From Cellulophaga sp. BC115SP (lineage in GTDB: Bacteria > Bacteroidota > Bacteroidia > Cytophagales > Spirosomataceae), in assembly GCF_009905545.1 (NCBI RefSeq), contig NZ_JAAALB010000004.1:124001-188000 (forward strand): a DNA stretch of 64,000 nucleotides. Reading direction: 5' to 3'. Every line of letters begins with the position of its first letter. Position 1 is the stretch's first letter. Under the pieces are notes generated by a model, which was not told the origin of the DNA, did not search any database, and saw only the letters and a program-made list of their open reading frames with translations. Shown here in pieces: positions 46,527-55,531 of this stretch. A program made the translations under genes and the position numbers.

Positions 46527-49031
46527 ATGAAACGAATCATTTCCTATTCGCTCTTGCTGCTATTGATTAGCGGTTTAGGTGTATCTGTGAGCGCTCAATC
46601 TGGAGCTATCTACAACCATCTTGTAAGCACCTTGCGCAAAACGCAGGAACAATATCCACAAGAAAAAGTTTATCTACATTTCGACAAACCCTACTATGTT
46701 GCGGGTGAAACCATCTGGTTCAAAGCCTACCTTTTTGATGCTTCTTATCATACGTTGGATTCCGCAAGTCGCGTATTGTATGTTGATTTAATACATTCAG
46801 CTACTGGAAAGGTAGTGCTACAAAAGAAATTGAAGTCGTCGGGAGTGGCATCGGGTGATTTTCAATTGCCAGATACCTTAAGTGCTGATACTTATCATGT
46901 TCGAGCATATACCCAGTATATGAGAAACTTTTCTGAAAATCTTTTTTTTGAGAAAAATATTAAAATTTTCCAAGATAGTCCAAGCACTGGAAATCCAGAA
47001 TTTACTTCAGAAATGCCCTCTTCTGTAGCTACAATTTCATTTTTTCCTGAAGGTGGTAATCTTGTTGAAAATATAGAATCTCGTGTAGCATTCAAGGCAA
47101 GAAATAAAAAAGGGCAAGGTTTTGACGTTGAAGGATTTGTACTTGATAATCTCAAAGATACAGTAGCTAGTTTCCATTCAGTTCATTTAGGAATGGGTGT
47201 ATTTAATATTAAGCCAGTGGCAGGAAAAAGCTATACAGCTTTTATCAAAAAAGGAGATGGTAGTTATTTCTCTCAAATGTTACCCAAAGCACAGGGAGCA
47301 GGCTATACAATTACGGTAGATAATGTAACCTTCAAAGATAAAATCAGATTGTTTGTACAAAATTCAAGTCCTGCTACAACTTCGCAAGAACTCCCTATTA
47401 TTATTCAACAAAGAGGAAAAGTTTGTATGGTGCTAAAAGGGTCTTCTTCAGAAAAAAGTTTCACAGTCAATATCCCTAGGACCCAAATCCCTGACGATGG
47501 AATTACGCAGATTACCTTATTTTCATCAGAAGGAAAACCATTAGCTGAGAGGTTGATTTTCGTAGAACAAAATAAACAATTACAAGTAAAGGTAAAAAGT
47601 AAGAATAGTCAGTATAATACAAGAGGCAAAACAGAGCTAGAATTAGAGGTGACAGATGCGGAAGGAAAGCCCGTAAAAGGATCATTTTCGATGGCAGTAA
47701 CAGATGTTGGGCAAGTACAACATGAACCTTTTGCTGAGGATATCCAAACGTACTTATTGCTTAATTCTGATGTTAGAGAGGAATTTTCAGGTAAAAATTA
47801 TACCCAACTTACAGGTAACATTGAGCAACCACGTTATTATTTCGAACCATCAAATGCTAATCGATTATGGTATCTCGATTTACTGATGATGACTCAGGGT
47901 TGGCGTAGATTCAACTGGAACCAAATGTTGGGGAATACAATGCCAGAATTGAAATATGATATTGAGGATGGTTTGACAATTAAAGGAAAAGCCTTGCGTC
48001 CCAACGGAAAAGTCTCAGAAAATATCAATTTGAGTTTGATGATGGTAAAGCCTAATACTGATCCTGTTTTCAAAACGGTTCTGGTCGATGATTCTGGAAA
48101 CTTCAAATATAATTCTCTCAACTTTACGGACTCAACTGAAGCATACCTTCAGGTATTGAAAGGAAGTGGTACTCGAAACATTAGTATAAATCTAGACGAA
48201 GGTTTAGATTTATACTGGAGCACCCCTCTACAGATTCCTAAAGATATCCGTTACCCCGACGAAAAAGGTTTTGAGTTCTTCCTTAGAAAAACTCGTGAAG
48301 CTTTAACCATCGAAAAGAATGATATTCTCAACAAGACACAAGAACTAAAAGAGGTTACGGTATCGGCAAAAAGAGAAGTGATTGACAACCGAAATTTATA
48401 CATCAAAGCATCAAATACTTTGAAAATAAATGAATCTATTTGTGTAGGAGCATTCAATGTGCTACAAATGATTAGTGGGCGTATTCCTGGGGTGCAAGTG
48501 TACAGTAATGGTGAACGTACGTACACCGTGTATATTTTTGGACAAGGATCTGTTGCTCTAAAAGCTACACCATTATTTTTGTTGGATGGATTACAAGTTT
48601 CATTGGAGGTTATCAATAATCTTACACCTTGTGAAATCGAAAAAGTAGATGTATTAAAAGGCGTTGACGCAGGAATTTATGGGGTATTAGGCGGTAATGG
48701 TGTTCTATCTTTTCTATCTAGGACGAGTAATGTTAATAATGTGAATAGAATAAAATTTGCTCCAGCAGGAGTAAAGGTCGTAAAGCTTCTAGGATATGCT
48801 ATGGAACGAGAGTTTGAGTCACCACAATATATCGAGGCAAAGCCCCAGCACGTTAATCCAGATTATCGTTCTACCATTTTTTGGAAATCAAATATCATAA
48901 CAAACCACGAAGGAAAGGCGTTTGTGACTTACTACAATAGCGATAATAGAGGTAAAATGAGTGTTCAAGTAGAGGGCGTTTCTCACTCAGGCAGGGTCGG
49001 GGTTGCCAATTTTCAATATGAAGTCAAGTAG
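46527..49031 (+). CDS. MG2-domain protein with TonB-receptor plug domain, no barrel (paralog 1)
   Basis: Exported protein of 834 residues. After a signal peptide (about 1-24) comes an alpha-2-macroglobulin-like MG2 region (YPQEKVYLHFDKPYYVAGETIWFKAYLFDA, near residues 42-70), further beta-sandwich domains (LELEVTDAEGKPVKGSFSMAVTD), a LKEVTVSAKRE TonB-box-like linker near residue 610, and a plug domain (VLQMISGRIPGVQV, PLFLLDGLQVS, DVLKGVDAGIYGVLGGNGVLSF). The protein ends in a final beta domain with no transmembrane barrel. The plug is less conserved than in paralog 2 (VLGGNGVLSFLSR versus VRGGNGVVSVLTR). Function unknown; a surface or periplasmic binding/protein-interaction role is possible. 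Confidence 0.85.
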   Translation: MKRIISYSLLLLLISGLGVSVSAQSGAIYNHLVSTLRKTQEQYPQEKVYLHFDKPYYVAGETIWFKAYLFDASYHTLDSASRVLYVDLIHSATGKVVLQKKLKSSGVASGDFQLPDTLSADTYHVRAYTQYMRNFSENLFFEKNIKIFQDSPSTGNPEFTSEMPSSVATISFFPEGGNLVENIESRVAFKARNKKGQGFDVEGFVLDNLKDTVASFHSVHLGMGVFNIKPVAGKSYTAFIKKGDGSYFSQMLPKAQGAGYTITVDNVTFKDKIRLFVQNSSPATTSQELPIIIQQRGKVCMVLKGSSSEKSFTVNIPRTQIPDDGITQITLFSSEGKPLAERLIFVEQNKQLQVKVKSKNSQYNTRGKTELELEVTDAEGKPVKGSFSMAVTDVGQVQHEPFAEDIQTYLLLNSDVREEFSGKNYTQLTGNIEQPRYYFEPSNANRLWYLDLLMMTQGWRRFNWNQMLGNTMPELKYDIEDGLTIKGKALRPNGKVSENINLSLMMVKPNTDPVFKTVLVDDSGNFKYNSLNFTDSTEAYLQVLKGSGTRNISINLDEGLDLYWSTPLQIPKDIRYPDEKGFEFFLRKTREALTIEKNDILNKTQELKEVTVSAKREVIDNRNLYIKASNTLKINESICVGAFNVLQMISGRIPGVQVYSNGERTYTVYIFGQGSVALKATPLFLLDGLQVSLEVINNLTPCEIEKVDVLKGVDAGIYGVLGGNGVLSFLSRTSNVNNVNRIKFAPAGVKVVKLLGYAMEREFESPQYIEAKPQHVNPDYRSTIFWKSNIITNHEGKAFVTYYNSDNRGKMSVQVEGVSHSGRVGVANFQYEVK

Positions 49032-49053
49032 CATATCATAGTTATTTACTTGA

Positions 49054-49271
49054 ACATAAGTCATCCCGAATTTTAACATTTGGGTTATTTCCCAAAGTTT
49101 ATCGAATAAGGCGGTCGAAAAACAATTTCGACCGCCTTATTTGATACTACATTTCACAATGACACCGCTTTAGTCACAAAGCATTGCGTTTCTACTTCTA
49201 GGATACAAATATTAAAGTAATCACTCATGCACTCAATCGCTCAATCGCCAAATTAGGGATGACTTATGTTT
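49054..49271. mobile_element. MITE-like element, copy 2
   Basis: 218 bases bounded by perfect 15-bp inverted repeats (AACATAAGTCATCCC at 49054-49068, its complement at 49257-49271). It contains a strong hairpin (AAGGCGGTCGAAA/TTTCGACCGCCTT, near 49110-49140), the AAAGCATTGCGTTTCTACTTCTAGGATA segment also present in copy 1, and a right part matching the copy-1 terminal repeat (AGTAATCACTCATGCACTCAAT). It sits between the two MG2-plug paralogs. Confidence 0.65.
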
Positions 49272-49340
49272 TTGTGGTACCTCAGACACTACCAGTCATC
49301 AAGAAATCGTTGTAGTTTCGCTTTTCTTTTTTTAAATCGC

Positions 49341-49352
49341 TAGTTCGAACCA
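49341..49352. promoter_or_regulatory. Shared palindromic site upstream of MG2-plug gene 2
   Basis: TAGTTCGAACCA, identical to 46493-46504, 29 bases before the start codon of the second paralog. Confidence 0.35.
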
Positions 49353-49381
49353 TTTTACTGTTCTAAATCAAACCAATTGCA

Positions 49382-51895
49382 ATGAAAAACAATTTAACCT
49401 ATTGCTTTATTACTTTATTAAGCCTGCTGTGTTTTACAAACGCCTCACATGCACAAGAGCAACCTGTTTATGAAAAACTTCGTGCTACTTTAACTAAATA
49501 CCGCTATTCGTATCCTCAAGAAAAAGTGTATCTCCATTTGGATAAACCATACTACATGGCTGGTGAAACTATGTGGCTAAAAGGCTATTTGTTCGATGCT
49601 TCGTCTAATGGTGTTGACTCGGTGAGTCGAGTACTGTATGTAGATTTGGTACAGCCTGCTACAGGTAAAGTGATAGTTCACAAAGTTCTCAAAGCTTTGG
49701 CCGTTTCGGTGGGTGATATTCAATTGCCAGATACTCTTGCAAACGACCTTTATCGCATAAGAGCCTACACCAATTATATGCGAAACTTTTCAGAATCTCT
49801 ATTTTTTGAAAAAGATGTGCGAGTATGGCAAAATACTAATATGTCTTCTATGAATGAGAATAAAGCTCAGGCTCTCAATGAGGTAGCGTCTATTAGCTTT
49901 TTCCCAGAAGGCGGATATCTGGTTGAAAACCTAGAAAGTAGATTAGCCTTCAAAGTGGTGAATAAATTAGGAAAAGGCGTTGAAACCTCTGGTTTCGTTT
50001 TGGCTAATGATAAAGACACTGTGGGGGTGTTTAGCACAGCTCATTTAGGACATGGAGTGTTCAATTTTCATCCTGAAGCTAATAATATATATGCAGCTTA
50101 CGTAAAAAAATCAGATGGTAGCTATATCAAACAAGAGTTACCCCAACCTCAAAAAAGTGGCTACATCATGAGTGTAGACAATGTGACGTATAAAGATAAA
50201 ATCCGACTTTATATTCAAAACTCTAGTCCTAAACCTGCTGGACAAGGGAAAGAACTTCCTATCATTGTGCAACAACGGGGAGAAGTTTGTATGATTGCAA
50301 AAGGTTCAGAATCAAGTAAAAGTTTTGTAGCAAATATTCCCAAAAATCAAATTCCTGATGATGGTGTAGTGCAAATTACTTTATTTTCGCCCGAAGGATT
50401 ACCAATTTGTGAAAGATTGATATTTGTTGAGCATGGTAATAGAACATTACAAGTGAATGTTTCTTCGAATAAAACAGAGTATAAAAGTCGCGAGAAAGTA
50501 GATTTGAATATCGAAGTAAAAGACGCCGAAGGTAAACCTGTTCAAGGGACTTTTTCAGTAGCAGTCACTGATGCCTCACAAGTAAAAGGTGAGCCTTATG
50601 CCGACAATATATTGACATACGTATTGTTAAACTCAGAAGTCAAAGAATCGTTGAGTGGACAGTATTATCAACAAATACAAGGCTCTGTAGAGCAACCACA
50701 ATATTATTTTGACAACACACAAGAAAACCGTCATTTACACCTTGACTTACTAATGATGACGCAAGGCTGGCGCCGATTTACTTGGCAACAAATGTTGAAT
50801 GATGTCAAACCTAAAATGGATTACTTCGTTGAGCAAGGATTAGAAATTACAGGTAAAGCACTTCGTCCTAATGGCAAAGTAACAGATAAGCTTACTTTAA
50901 CTTTGATGCTGAAAAAGCCTAAAGAAAACCCTATCATAGCCATGACAAGTGTGGATTCATTGGGTAGATATGGTTTTTATAACTTAGATTTTACGGATAG
51001 TGTAGATGTGTATCTACAGGCGGTAAAGGCTAATGGTGCTCGTAATTTGACCCTAACGATAGACGAAGCTCTTTCGTTACCCAAAACAAGACCTCTCCAA
51101 ATCCCTAATGAGGTGAGAATTTTTGACCCAAATGCATTTGCGACGTTCTTAAAATACTCAAGAGAATCCATAGAACTTGAAAAGAAGCTCATTACTGAAA
51201 AAGTACAAATGCTTCAAGAAGTAACCGTAACGGCCAAAAAAGAGCCAACAGATAGCCGTAAAATTTATGGGCAAGCCAGTAATACCCTAAAAGTAGACGA
51301 TACACTTTGCGGAGGTATGTTTAGTGTCTTACAAATGCTACAAGGTCGAATTCCAGGTGTTCAGGTAATACAGACGGGTATGGGAACCTATTCCGTATTA
51401 ATTCGAGGTCAAGGATCTATTAATGCCTCTAATGACCCACTATTTTTGATTGATGGTATGCAAGTAAGTAGTGATGTAATTAATACCTTGCCACCATGCG
51501 ATGTAGAAAGTATCGATGTATTGAAAGGAGCAGATGCTTCTATTTTTGGTGTTAGAGGAGGCAACGGTGTTGTTTCGGTATTGACAAGAAAAGGAAATGC
51601 CAATTACGACTGGAGCAAATCTAATATTGATGGTGTAAAAATTCAGAAGCGTATGGGTTATGCCATGACCAGAGAGTTTTTTGCCCCACAATATGGGCAA
51701 GCTAAGCCAGAGCACGTTCGTCCAGACTATCGTTCTACACTATATTGGAACGCCAATATAACGACTGATGCCTCAGGTAAAGCCACAACAAGCTTCTGGA
51801 ATAGCGATGCCAAAGGTAATATGAACATCAAATTAGAAGGAATGTCAAATCAAGGGCGAGTTGGTGTTGCTCAAAATGAATATTTGGTAAGGTAG
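49382..51895 (+). CDS. MG2-domain protein with TonB-receptor plug domain, no barrel (paralog 2)
   Basis: 837 residues, closely similar along its whole length to the gene 350 bases upstream, indicating tandem duplication. Signal peptide about 1-24, MG2 region (YPQEKVYLHLDKPYYMAGETMWLKGYLFDA), central beta domains (VDLNIEVKDAEGKPVQGTFSVAVTD), LMMTQGWRRFTWQQML, linker LQEVTVTAKKEP, and a well-conserved plug (VLQMLQGRIPGVQV, RGQGSINASNDPLFLIDGM, DVLKGADASIFGVRGGNGVVSVLTRKG). The C-terminal domain ends RVGVAQNEYLVR with no barrel. It retains more plug hallmarks than paralog 1. Function unknown; an interaction with a TonB-linked barrel or an outer-membrane complex is possible. Confidence 0.87.
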   Translation: MKNNLTYCFITLLSLLCFTNASHAQEQPVYEKLRATLTKYRYSYPQEKVYLHLDKPYYMAGETMWLKGYLFDASSNGVDSVSRVLYVDLVQPATGKVIVHKVLKALAVSVGDIQLPDTLANDLYRIRAYTNYMRNFSESLFFEKDVRVWQNTNMSSMNENKAQALNEVASISFFPEGGYLVENLESRLAFKVVNKLGKGVETSGFVLANDKDTVGVFSTAHLGHGVFNFHPEANNIYAAYVKKSDGSYIKQELPQPQKSGYIMSVDNVTYKDKIRLYIQNSSPKPAGQGKELPIIVQQRGEVCMIAKGSESSKSFVANIPKNQIPDDGVVQITLFSPEGLPICERLIFVEHGNRTLQVNVSSNKTEYKSREKVDLNIEVKDAEGKPVQGTFSVAVTDASQVKGEPYADNILTYVLLNSEVKESLSGQYYQQIQGSVEQPQYYFDNTQENRHLHLDLLMMTQGWRRFTWQQMLNDVKPKMDYFVEQGLEITGKALRPNGKVTDKLTLTLMLKKPKENPIIAMTSVDSLGRYGFYNLDFTDSVDVYLQAVKANGARNLTLTIDEALSLPKTRPLQIPNEVRIFDPNAFATFLKYSRESIELEKKLITEKVQMLQEVTVTAKKEPTDSRKIYGQASNTLKVDDTLCGGMFSVLQMLQGRIPGVQVIQTGMGTYSVLIRGQGSINASNDPLFLIDGMQVSSDVINTLPPCDVESIDVLKGADASIFGVRGGNGVVSVLTRKGNANYDWSKSNIDGVKIQKRMGYAMTREFFAPQYGQAKPEHVRPDYRSTLYWNANITTDASGKATTSFWNSDAKGNMNIKLEGMSNQGRVGVAQNEYLVR

Positions 51896-52004
51896 TATAT
51901 TTGAGAGGTATTAGGCTCATGGCTATTAGCTTATAGGTTCAGTATTTCCTTAAACTTAAATATCATAGCTAAAAGCTCAAAGCCGTAAGATAATCTTATA
52001 CAAT

Positions 52005-52042
52005 AAAAGGGGAATAAATTGCAGTAATTAATTCCCCTTTTT
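52005..52042 (+). terminator. Terminator upstream of the ATP synthase genes
   Basis: An 11-bp stem (AAAAGGGGAAT, 52005-52015, with ATTCCCCTTTT, 52031-52041) and T run; separates the MG2-plug transcript from the atp promoter. Confidence 0.82.
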
Positions 52043-52065
52043 CATTTCTGAATGAAGGTTTTACG

Positions 52066-52073
52066 TATCTTTG
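52066..52073 (+). promoter_or_regulatory. -7 element of the atp promoter
   Basis: TATCTTTG followed by C, an exact -7 consensus, just after a terminator and 21 bases before the first ATG (52095). This shows that the in-frame TTG at 52071 is not the start. Confidence 0.62.
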
Positions 52074-52094
52074 CGGAAAAATTCAGAACCTACA

Positions 52095-52457
52095 ATGTTA
52101 CGCATCATCATACTGACTGTTATAGTTGGTCTAATCTTCTTTTTGGCTCCATACATTGGTTTATCAGAATATATCCATGCTGATAAGTGGTTCATGTTGG
52201 CATTTTATGCCACACTTTCCTATTTCAATCATTTATTGATGCAACAAGGTTTTGCCAACGACCGAAAGCATTTTATTGAGTTTTACATGGGAAGTATTGG
52301 AGCTCGCCTAATTTTGAGTTTAGCATTTATCGGATTCTTTATATATAAGAACACTCCAGACATATATACATTTATTAGCAACTTTTTTGTACTCTATTTA
52401 TGTTATACAGGTTTTGAAATCTACGATTTGTATCGTAACTTGCGACACTTTTCGTAA
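52095..52457 (+). CDS. Small four-helix membrane protein upstream of atpB (AtpI-position)
   Basis: 120 residues with four hydrophobic segments (about 3-22, 35-52, 70-88, 97-112). I see no clear family motif, but position and topology (four TM helices, directly before atpB, after the operon promoter) match the AtpI slot of F-ATPase operons. The ATG at 52095 is used; a TTG at 52071 overlaps the -7 promoter element. Likely an assembly or Mg2+-related accessory subunit by position (inference); sequence similarity to classical AtpI is not evident by eye. Confidence 0.7.
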   Translation: MLRIIILTVIVGLIFFLAPYIGLSEYIHADKWFMLAFYATLSYFNHLLMQQGFANDRKHFIEFYMGSIGARLILSLAFIGFFIYKNTPDIYTFISNFFVLYLCYTGFEIYDLYRNLRHFS

Positions 52458-52564
52458 GGCCTGTGTTAATGATTAGTGTAAGTTGTTGATTTTCAGGTGT
52501 GATTAAGCGATAGAATAAGAGAGTCAAAATCATAAACCATTATACGTTCATCCCCCACGTCGAG

Positions 52565-53659
52565 ATGAGAAAATTATATTTTTCAAATATTGTAGCATTT
52601 TTGTTTTTATTTGCTACTTCAGTATTTGCACAATCCGAGCATCACTCAGCAACTTCCGCTACGGCTGATTCAACAGTAGCAGTTCATGGCGTAGAGGCAA
52701 CAGCCGAACATGCTCCAGGTGCTGAAGCCCACGCAGAGGGCAAAGTTGACCTAGGTCACATGATTATGCACCACATTGCCGACGACCACAAGTGGGAGTT
52801 TGCACATGGCATCGGTGTACATCTTCCTGTGATTGCTTATACAAAGGATGGTGTAAAAGTATTTTCTTCTAGCAAATTGGAAGATGAGCACGGAAATCCA
52901 GTAGCTTATGAAGGATTAATCTTAGAGCACGGCAAGTTGCATGCTGAAGATGGTTCTCATGTATTGGATTTGTCAATTACCAAAAACGTAGCTTCTTTGT
53001 TGGTTAGTGCTGTATTGTTGCTTTTGATTTTTATTAGTGTTGGTAACGCTTATAAAGAAAGAGGCACTAAAGCTCCAAAAGGATTGCAGTCTTGGTTAGA
53101 GCCAATCATCATCTTTATTCGTGATGAAGTTGTTAAAAACAGCATCGGAGAAAAACATTACAGAAGATTCCTTCCGTATTTGTTAACATTGTTTTTCTTT
53201 ATTTGGATTAATAACCTTTTGGGTCTATTACCAGGTGGAGCAAACGTAACAGGTAACATTGCTGTAACATTAGTATTATCAGTACTCACTTTGTTGATTA
53301 CCAACTTAAATGGTAAAAGCACTTATTGGGGACACATTTTTGCGATGCCTGGCGTTCCGAAATGGTTGTTAGTAATCTTAACTCCAGTAGAAATTATCGG
53401 TGTATTTACAAAGCCAGTATCATTGATGATTCGTTTGTTTGCTAACATTACAGCAGGTCACATCATCATGTTGAGCTTTATTGGTTTGATTTTCATCTTG
53501 AAAATTTGGATGGTAACACCAGTAATTAGTGCATTTGCAGTATTTATGAACATTATCGAATTGTTAGTAGCATTCTTGCAAGCATTCATCTTTACGTTGT
53601 TGACTGCAAGCTACATCGGTTCAGCAGTTGAAGAGCATCACCACGATGATCATCACTAA
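52565..53659 (+). CDS. atpB: F-type ATP synthase subunit a
   Basis: Membrane stator subunit that forms the proton half-channels. The 364-residue protein has a cleavable signal-like N-terminus (ending VFAQ) and a His/Glu/Ala-rich ~70-residue N-terminal segment, usual in Bacteroidota but absent in E. coli. The TM core follows, containing the essential Arg in KPVSLMIRLFANITAGHIIM and the conserved INNLLGLLPGGANVTGNIAVTL. It ends with a His-rich tail EEHHHDDHH. Operon order is small membrane protein, atpB, atpE, atpF, atpH. Confidence 0.96.
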   Translation: MRKLYFSNIVAFLFLFATSVFAQSEHHSATSATADSTVAVHGVEATAEHAPGAEAHAEGKVDLGHMIMHHIADDHKWEFAHGIGVHLPVIAYTKDGVKVFSSSKLEDEHGNPVAYEGLILEHGKLHAEDGSHVLDLSITKNVASLLVSAVLLLLIFISVGNAYKERGTKAPKGLQSWLEPIIIFIRDEVVKNSIGEKHYRRFLPYLLTLFFFIWINNLLGLLPGGANVTGNIAVTLVLSVLTLLITNLNGKSTYWGHIFAMPGVPKWLLVILTPVEIIGVFTKPVSLMIRLFANITAGHIIMLSFIGLIFILKIWMVTPVISAFAVFMNIIELLVAFLQAFIFTLLTASYIGSAVEEHHHDDHH

Positions 53660-53792
53660 GATCTAAGTTAGTGGGCAAAATAGAATTATTATATGCTTTA
53701 AGCGTAAGTTCGTATATTATAGTAGTTTTTTTTTGCCTAATGCCTACGGCATATAGCCTAAAGCACATTAATACTTAAGTTCATATTTTTAA

Positions 53793-54080
<288 letters not shown>

Positions 54081-54166
54081 TTCGTAGCTAACCAAGGATA
54101 TCGGAATAGTCGTTTGATTGAAAATTAGTTTCTATCTCATTCTATTTTGATATAGCACAAAATTAT

Positions 54167-54208
54167 CTTCGTGTTATTACGCATTAGGCCGATAGCACGA
54201 AGTTTTTT
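54167..54208 (+). terminator. Terminator-like hairpin between atpE and atpF
   Basis: An 11-bp stem (CTTCGTGTTAT, 54167-54177, with ATAGCACGAAG, 54192-54202; one G-U pair) with a 14-base loop, followed by six Ts. It has the form of an intrinsic terminator inside the operon and could lower expression of atpF and atpH relative to atpE. Confidence 0.7.
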
Positions 54209-54310
54209 GAGAAAATTCATTTTCCAAATCATATAGTAAACCCTGATAAAAGCACTTCCTAATTACACAATACAAGAAATGCTTTTCAATCGCAAAAACA
54301 TTTATTTAAT

Positions 54311-54805
54311 ATGGAATTACTTACTCCTGATTTAGGTCTGATCTTTTGGCAGTTGGTAGTTTTCGGCCTTTTGTTCTTTGTATTAGCAAAATTCGCTTGG
54401 AAACCAATCATTGCTTCTTTACATGAGCGTGAAGAGTCTATTGAAAGTGCATTAGCTTTGGCAGCAAAAACTCGTGAGGAGATGGCAGAGTTGAAAGCTG
54501 GAAACGAAAAACTATTGGTAGAAGCTCGCGCTGAACGTGATGGTATCTTGAAAGCAGCCAAAGAAGCTTCAGATAAAATGATTTCTGATGCTAAAGCTGA
54601 AGCTCAAAAAGCCGCAAGTGCTGAAATCGAAAAAGCTCGTGTAGCGTTCGAACAAGAAAAAGCTAGCGCAGTAGCTTCAATTAGAAAAGAAACGGCTGCT
54701 CTTTCTTTGGAAATTGCAGAGAAAATTCTTCGTAATCAATTAGCGGATCGTTCTGCTCAAGAAAAATTGGTTACAGATTTATTATCTGATGCTAAATTAA
54801 ACTAA
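54311..54805 (+). CDS. atpF: F-type ATP synthase subunit b
   Basis: Peripheral stalk subunit of 164 residues: one N-terminal TM helix (about residues 8-28, LIFWQLVVFGLLFFVLAKFAW) followed by a long Glu/Lys/Ala-rich coiled coil ending IAEKILRNQLADRSAQEKLV. Standard length. atpH follows 45 bases later. Confidence 0.96.
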   Translation: MELLTPDLGLIFWQLVVFGLLFFVLAKFAWKPIIASLHEREESIESALALAAKTREEMAELKAGNEKLLVEARAERDGILKAAKEASDKMISDAKAEAQKAASAEIEKARVAFEQEKASAVASIRKETAALSLEIAEKILRNQLADRSAQEKLVTDLLSDAKLN

Positions 54806-54850
54806 TTCAGTGATGAGCTTACCAGCTCGCAACTCAAAGCGTAAAGAGAA

Positions 54851-55387
54851 ATGTCAGAACAAAGTGTAGCTTTCCGATATGCTAAATCATTGATTGGTTT
54901 GGCCGCTGAAAAAGGTGTAATTGAAAAAGTTCATGAAGACATGAAGTTTTTTGATCAAGTTTGCGATGAAAACCGTCAGCTTGTTTTAGCCTTGAAAAGC
55001 CCAATCGTAAAACACTTACAGAAACTAGGTATTTTGACTGCTATCTTCAAAGATAAAGTTGACCCTGTAACGTTTTCGATTTTTGAAATTATCACTAAGA
55101 AAAACCGTGAAAAAATTCTTCCTGCTATTGCTGAAGAGTTCCAACGTCAGTATGCTCTTTATAAAGGTATCCAAAAAGCGGAAGTTACAACCGTATCTCC
55201 TTTGACGGATGCTCAAAAAGCAGAATTTATTCGTTTGGTAACTGAAGCTACAGGTAAGACTGTTGAATTGGTTGAAAAAGTGAACCCTGAATTGATAGGT
55301 GGTTATGTACTTCGTATCAACGACCGTCAAATCGATACTTCAGTAAAAGCAAGATTAAACGACTTGAAAGTATCTTTCCTTCAATAG
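54851..55387 (+). CDS. atpH: F-type ATP synthase subunit delta
   Basis: Connects the peripheral stalk to F1. The 178-residue protein has the family's N-terminal helical bundle (SVAFRYAKSLIGLAAEKG) and the C-terminal motif VNPELIGGYVLRINDRQIDTSVKARLNDLK. It is the last gene of this atp cluster; a strong terminator follows instead of atpA. Confidence 0.96.
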   Translation: MSEQSVAFRYAKSLIGLAAEKGVIEKVHEDMKFFDQVCDENRQLVLALKSPIVKHLQKLGILTAIFKDKVDPVTFSIFEIITKKNREKILPAIAEEFQRQYALYKGIQKAEVTTVSPLTDAQKAEFIRLVTEATGKTVELVEKVNPELIGGYVLRINDRQIDTSVKARLNDLKVSFLQ

Positions 55388-55416
55388 TTTTAGAAAGAAA
55401 GTACTTATTAATATCA

Positions 55417-55458
55417 AAAACGACAGCTTCTGTGATTCACGGAGGCTGTCGTTTTTTT
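55417..55458 (+). terminator. Terminator after atpH
   Basis: An 11-bp stem (AAAACGACAGC, 55417-55427, with GCTGTCGTTTT, 55445-55455) and long T run directly after the atpH stop codon. Confidence 0.87.
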
Positions 55459-55531
55459 ATATTTGAGGTAAAATTAATAGAGGCTGAATGTCTTTTGTTT
55501 TTCTTCAAAATTCTAAATCATCCCCAACACG

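Noticed and set aside
52071-52094. TTG start for the AtpI-position protein
   Set aside because: The TTG is part of the TATCTTTG -7 promoter element, so it cannot be in the transcript as a start.
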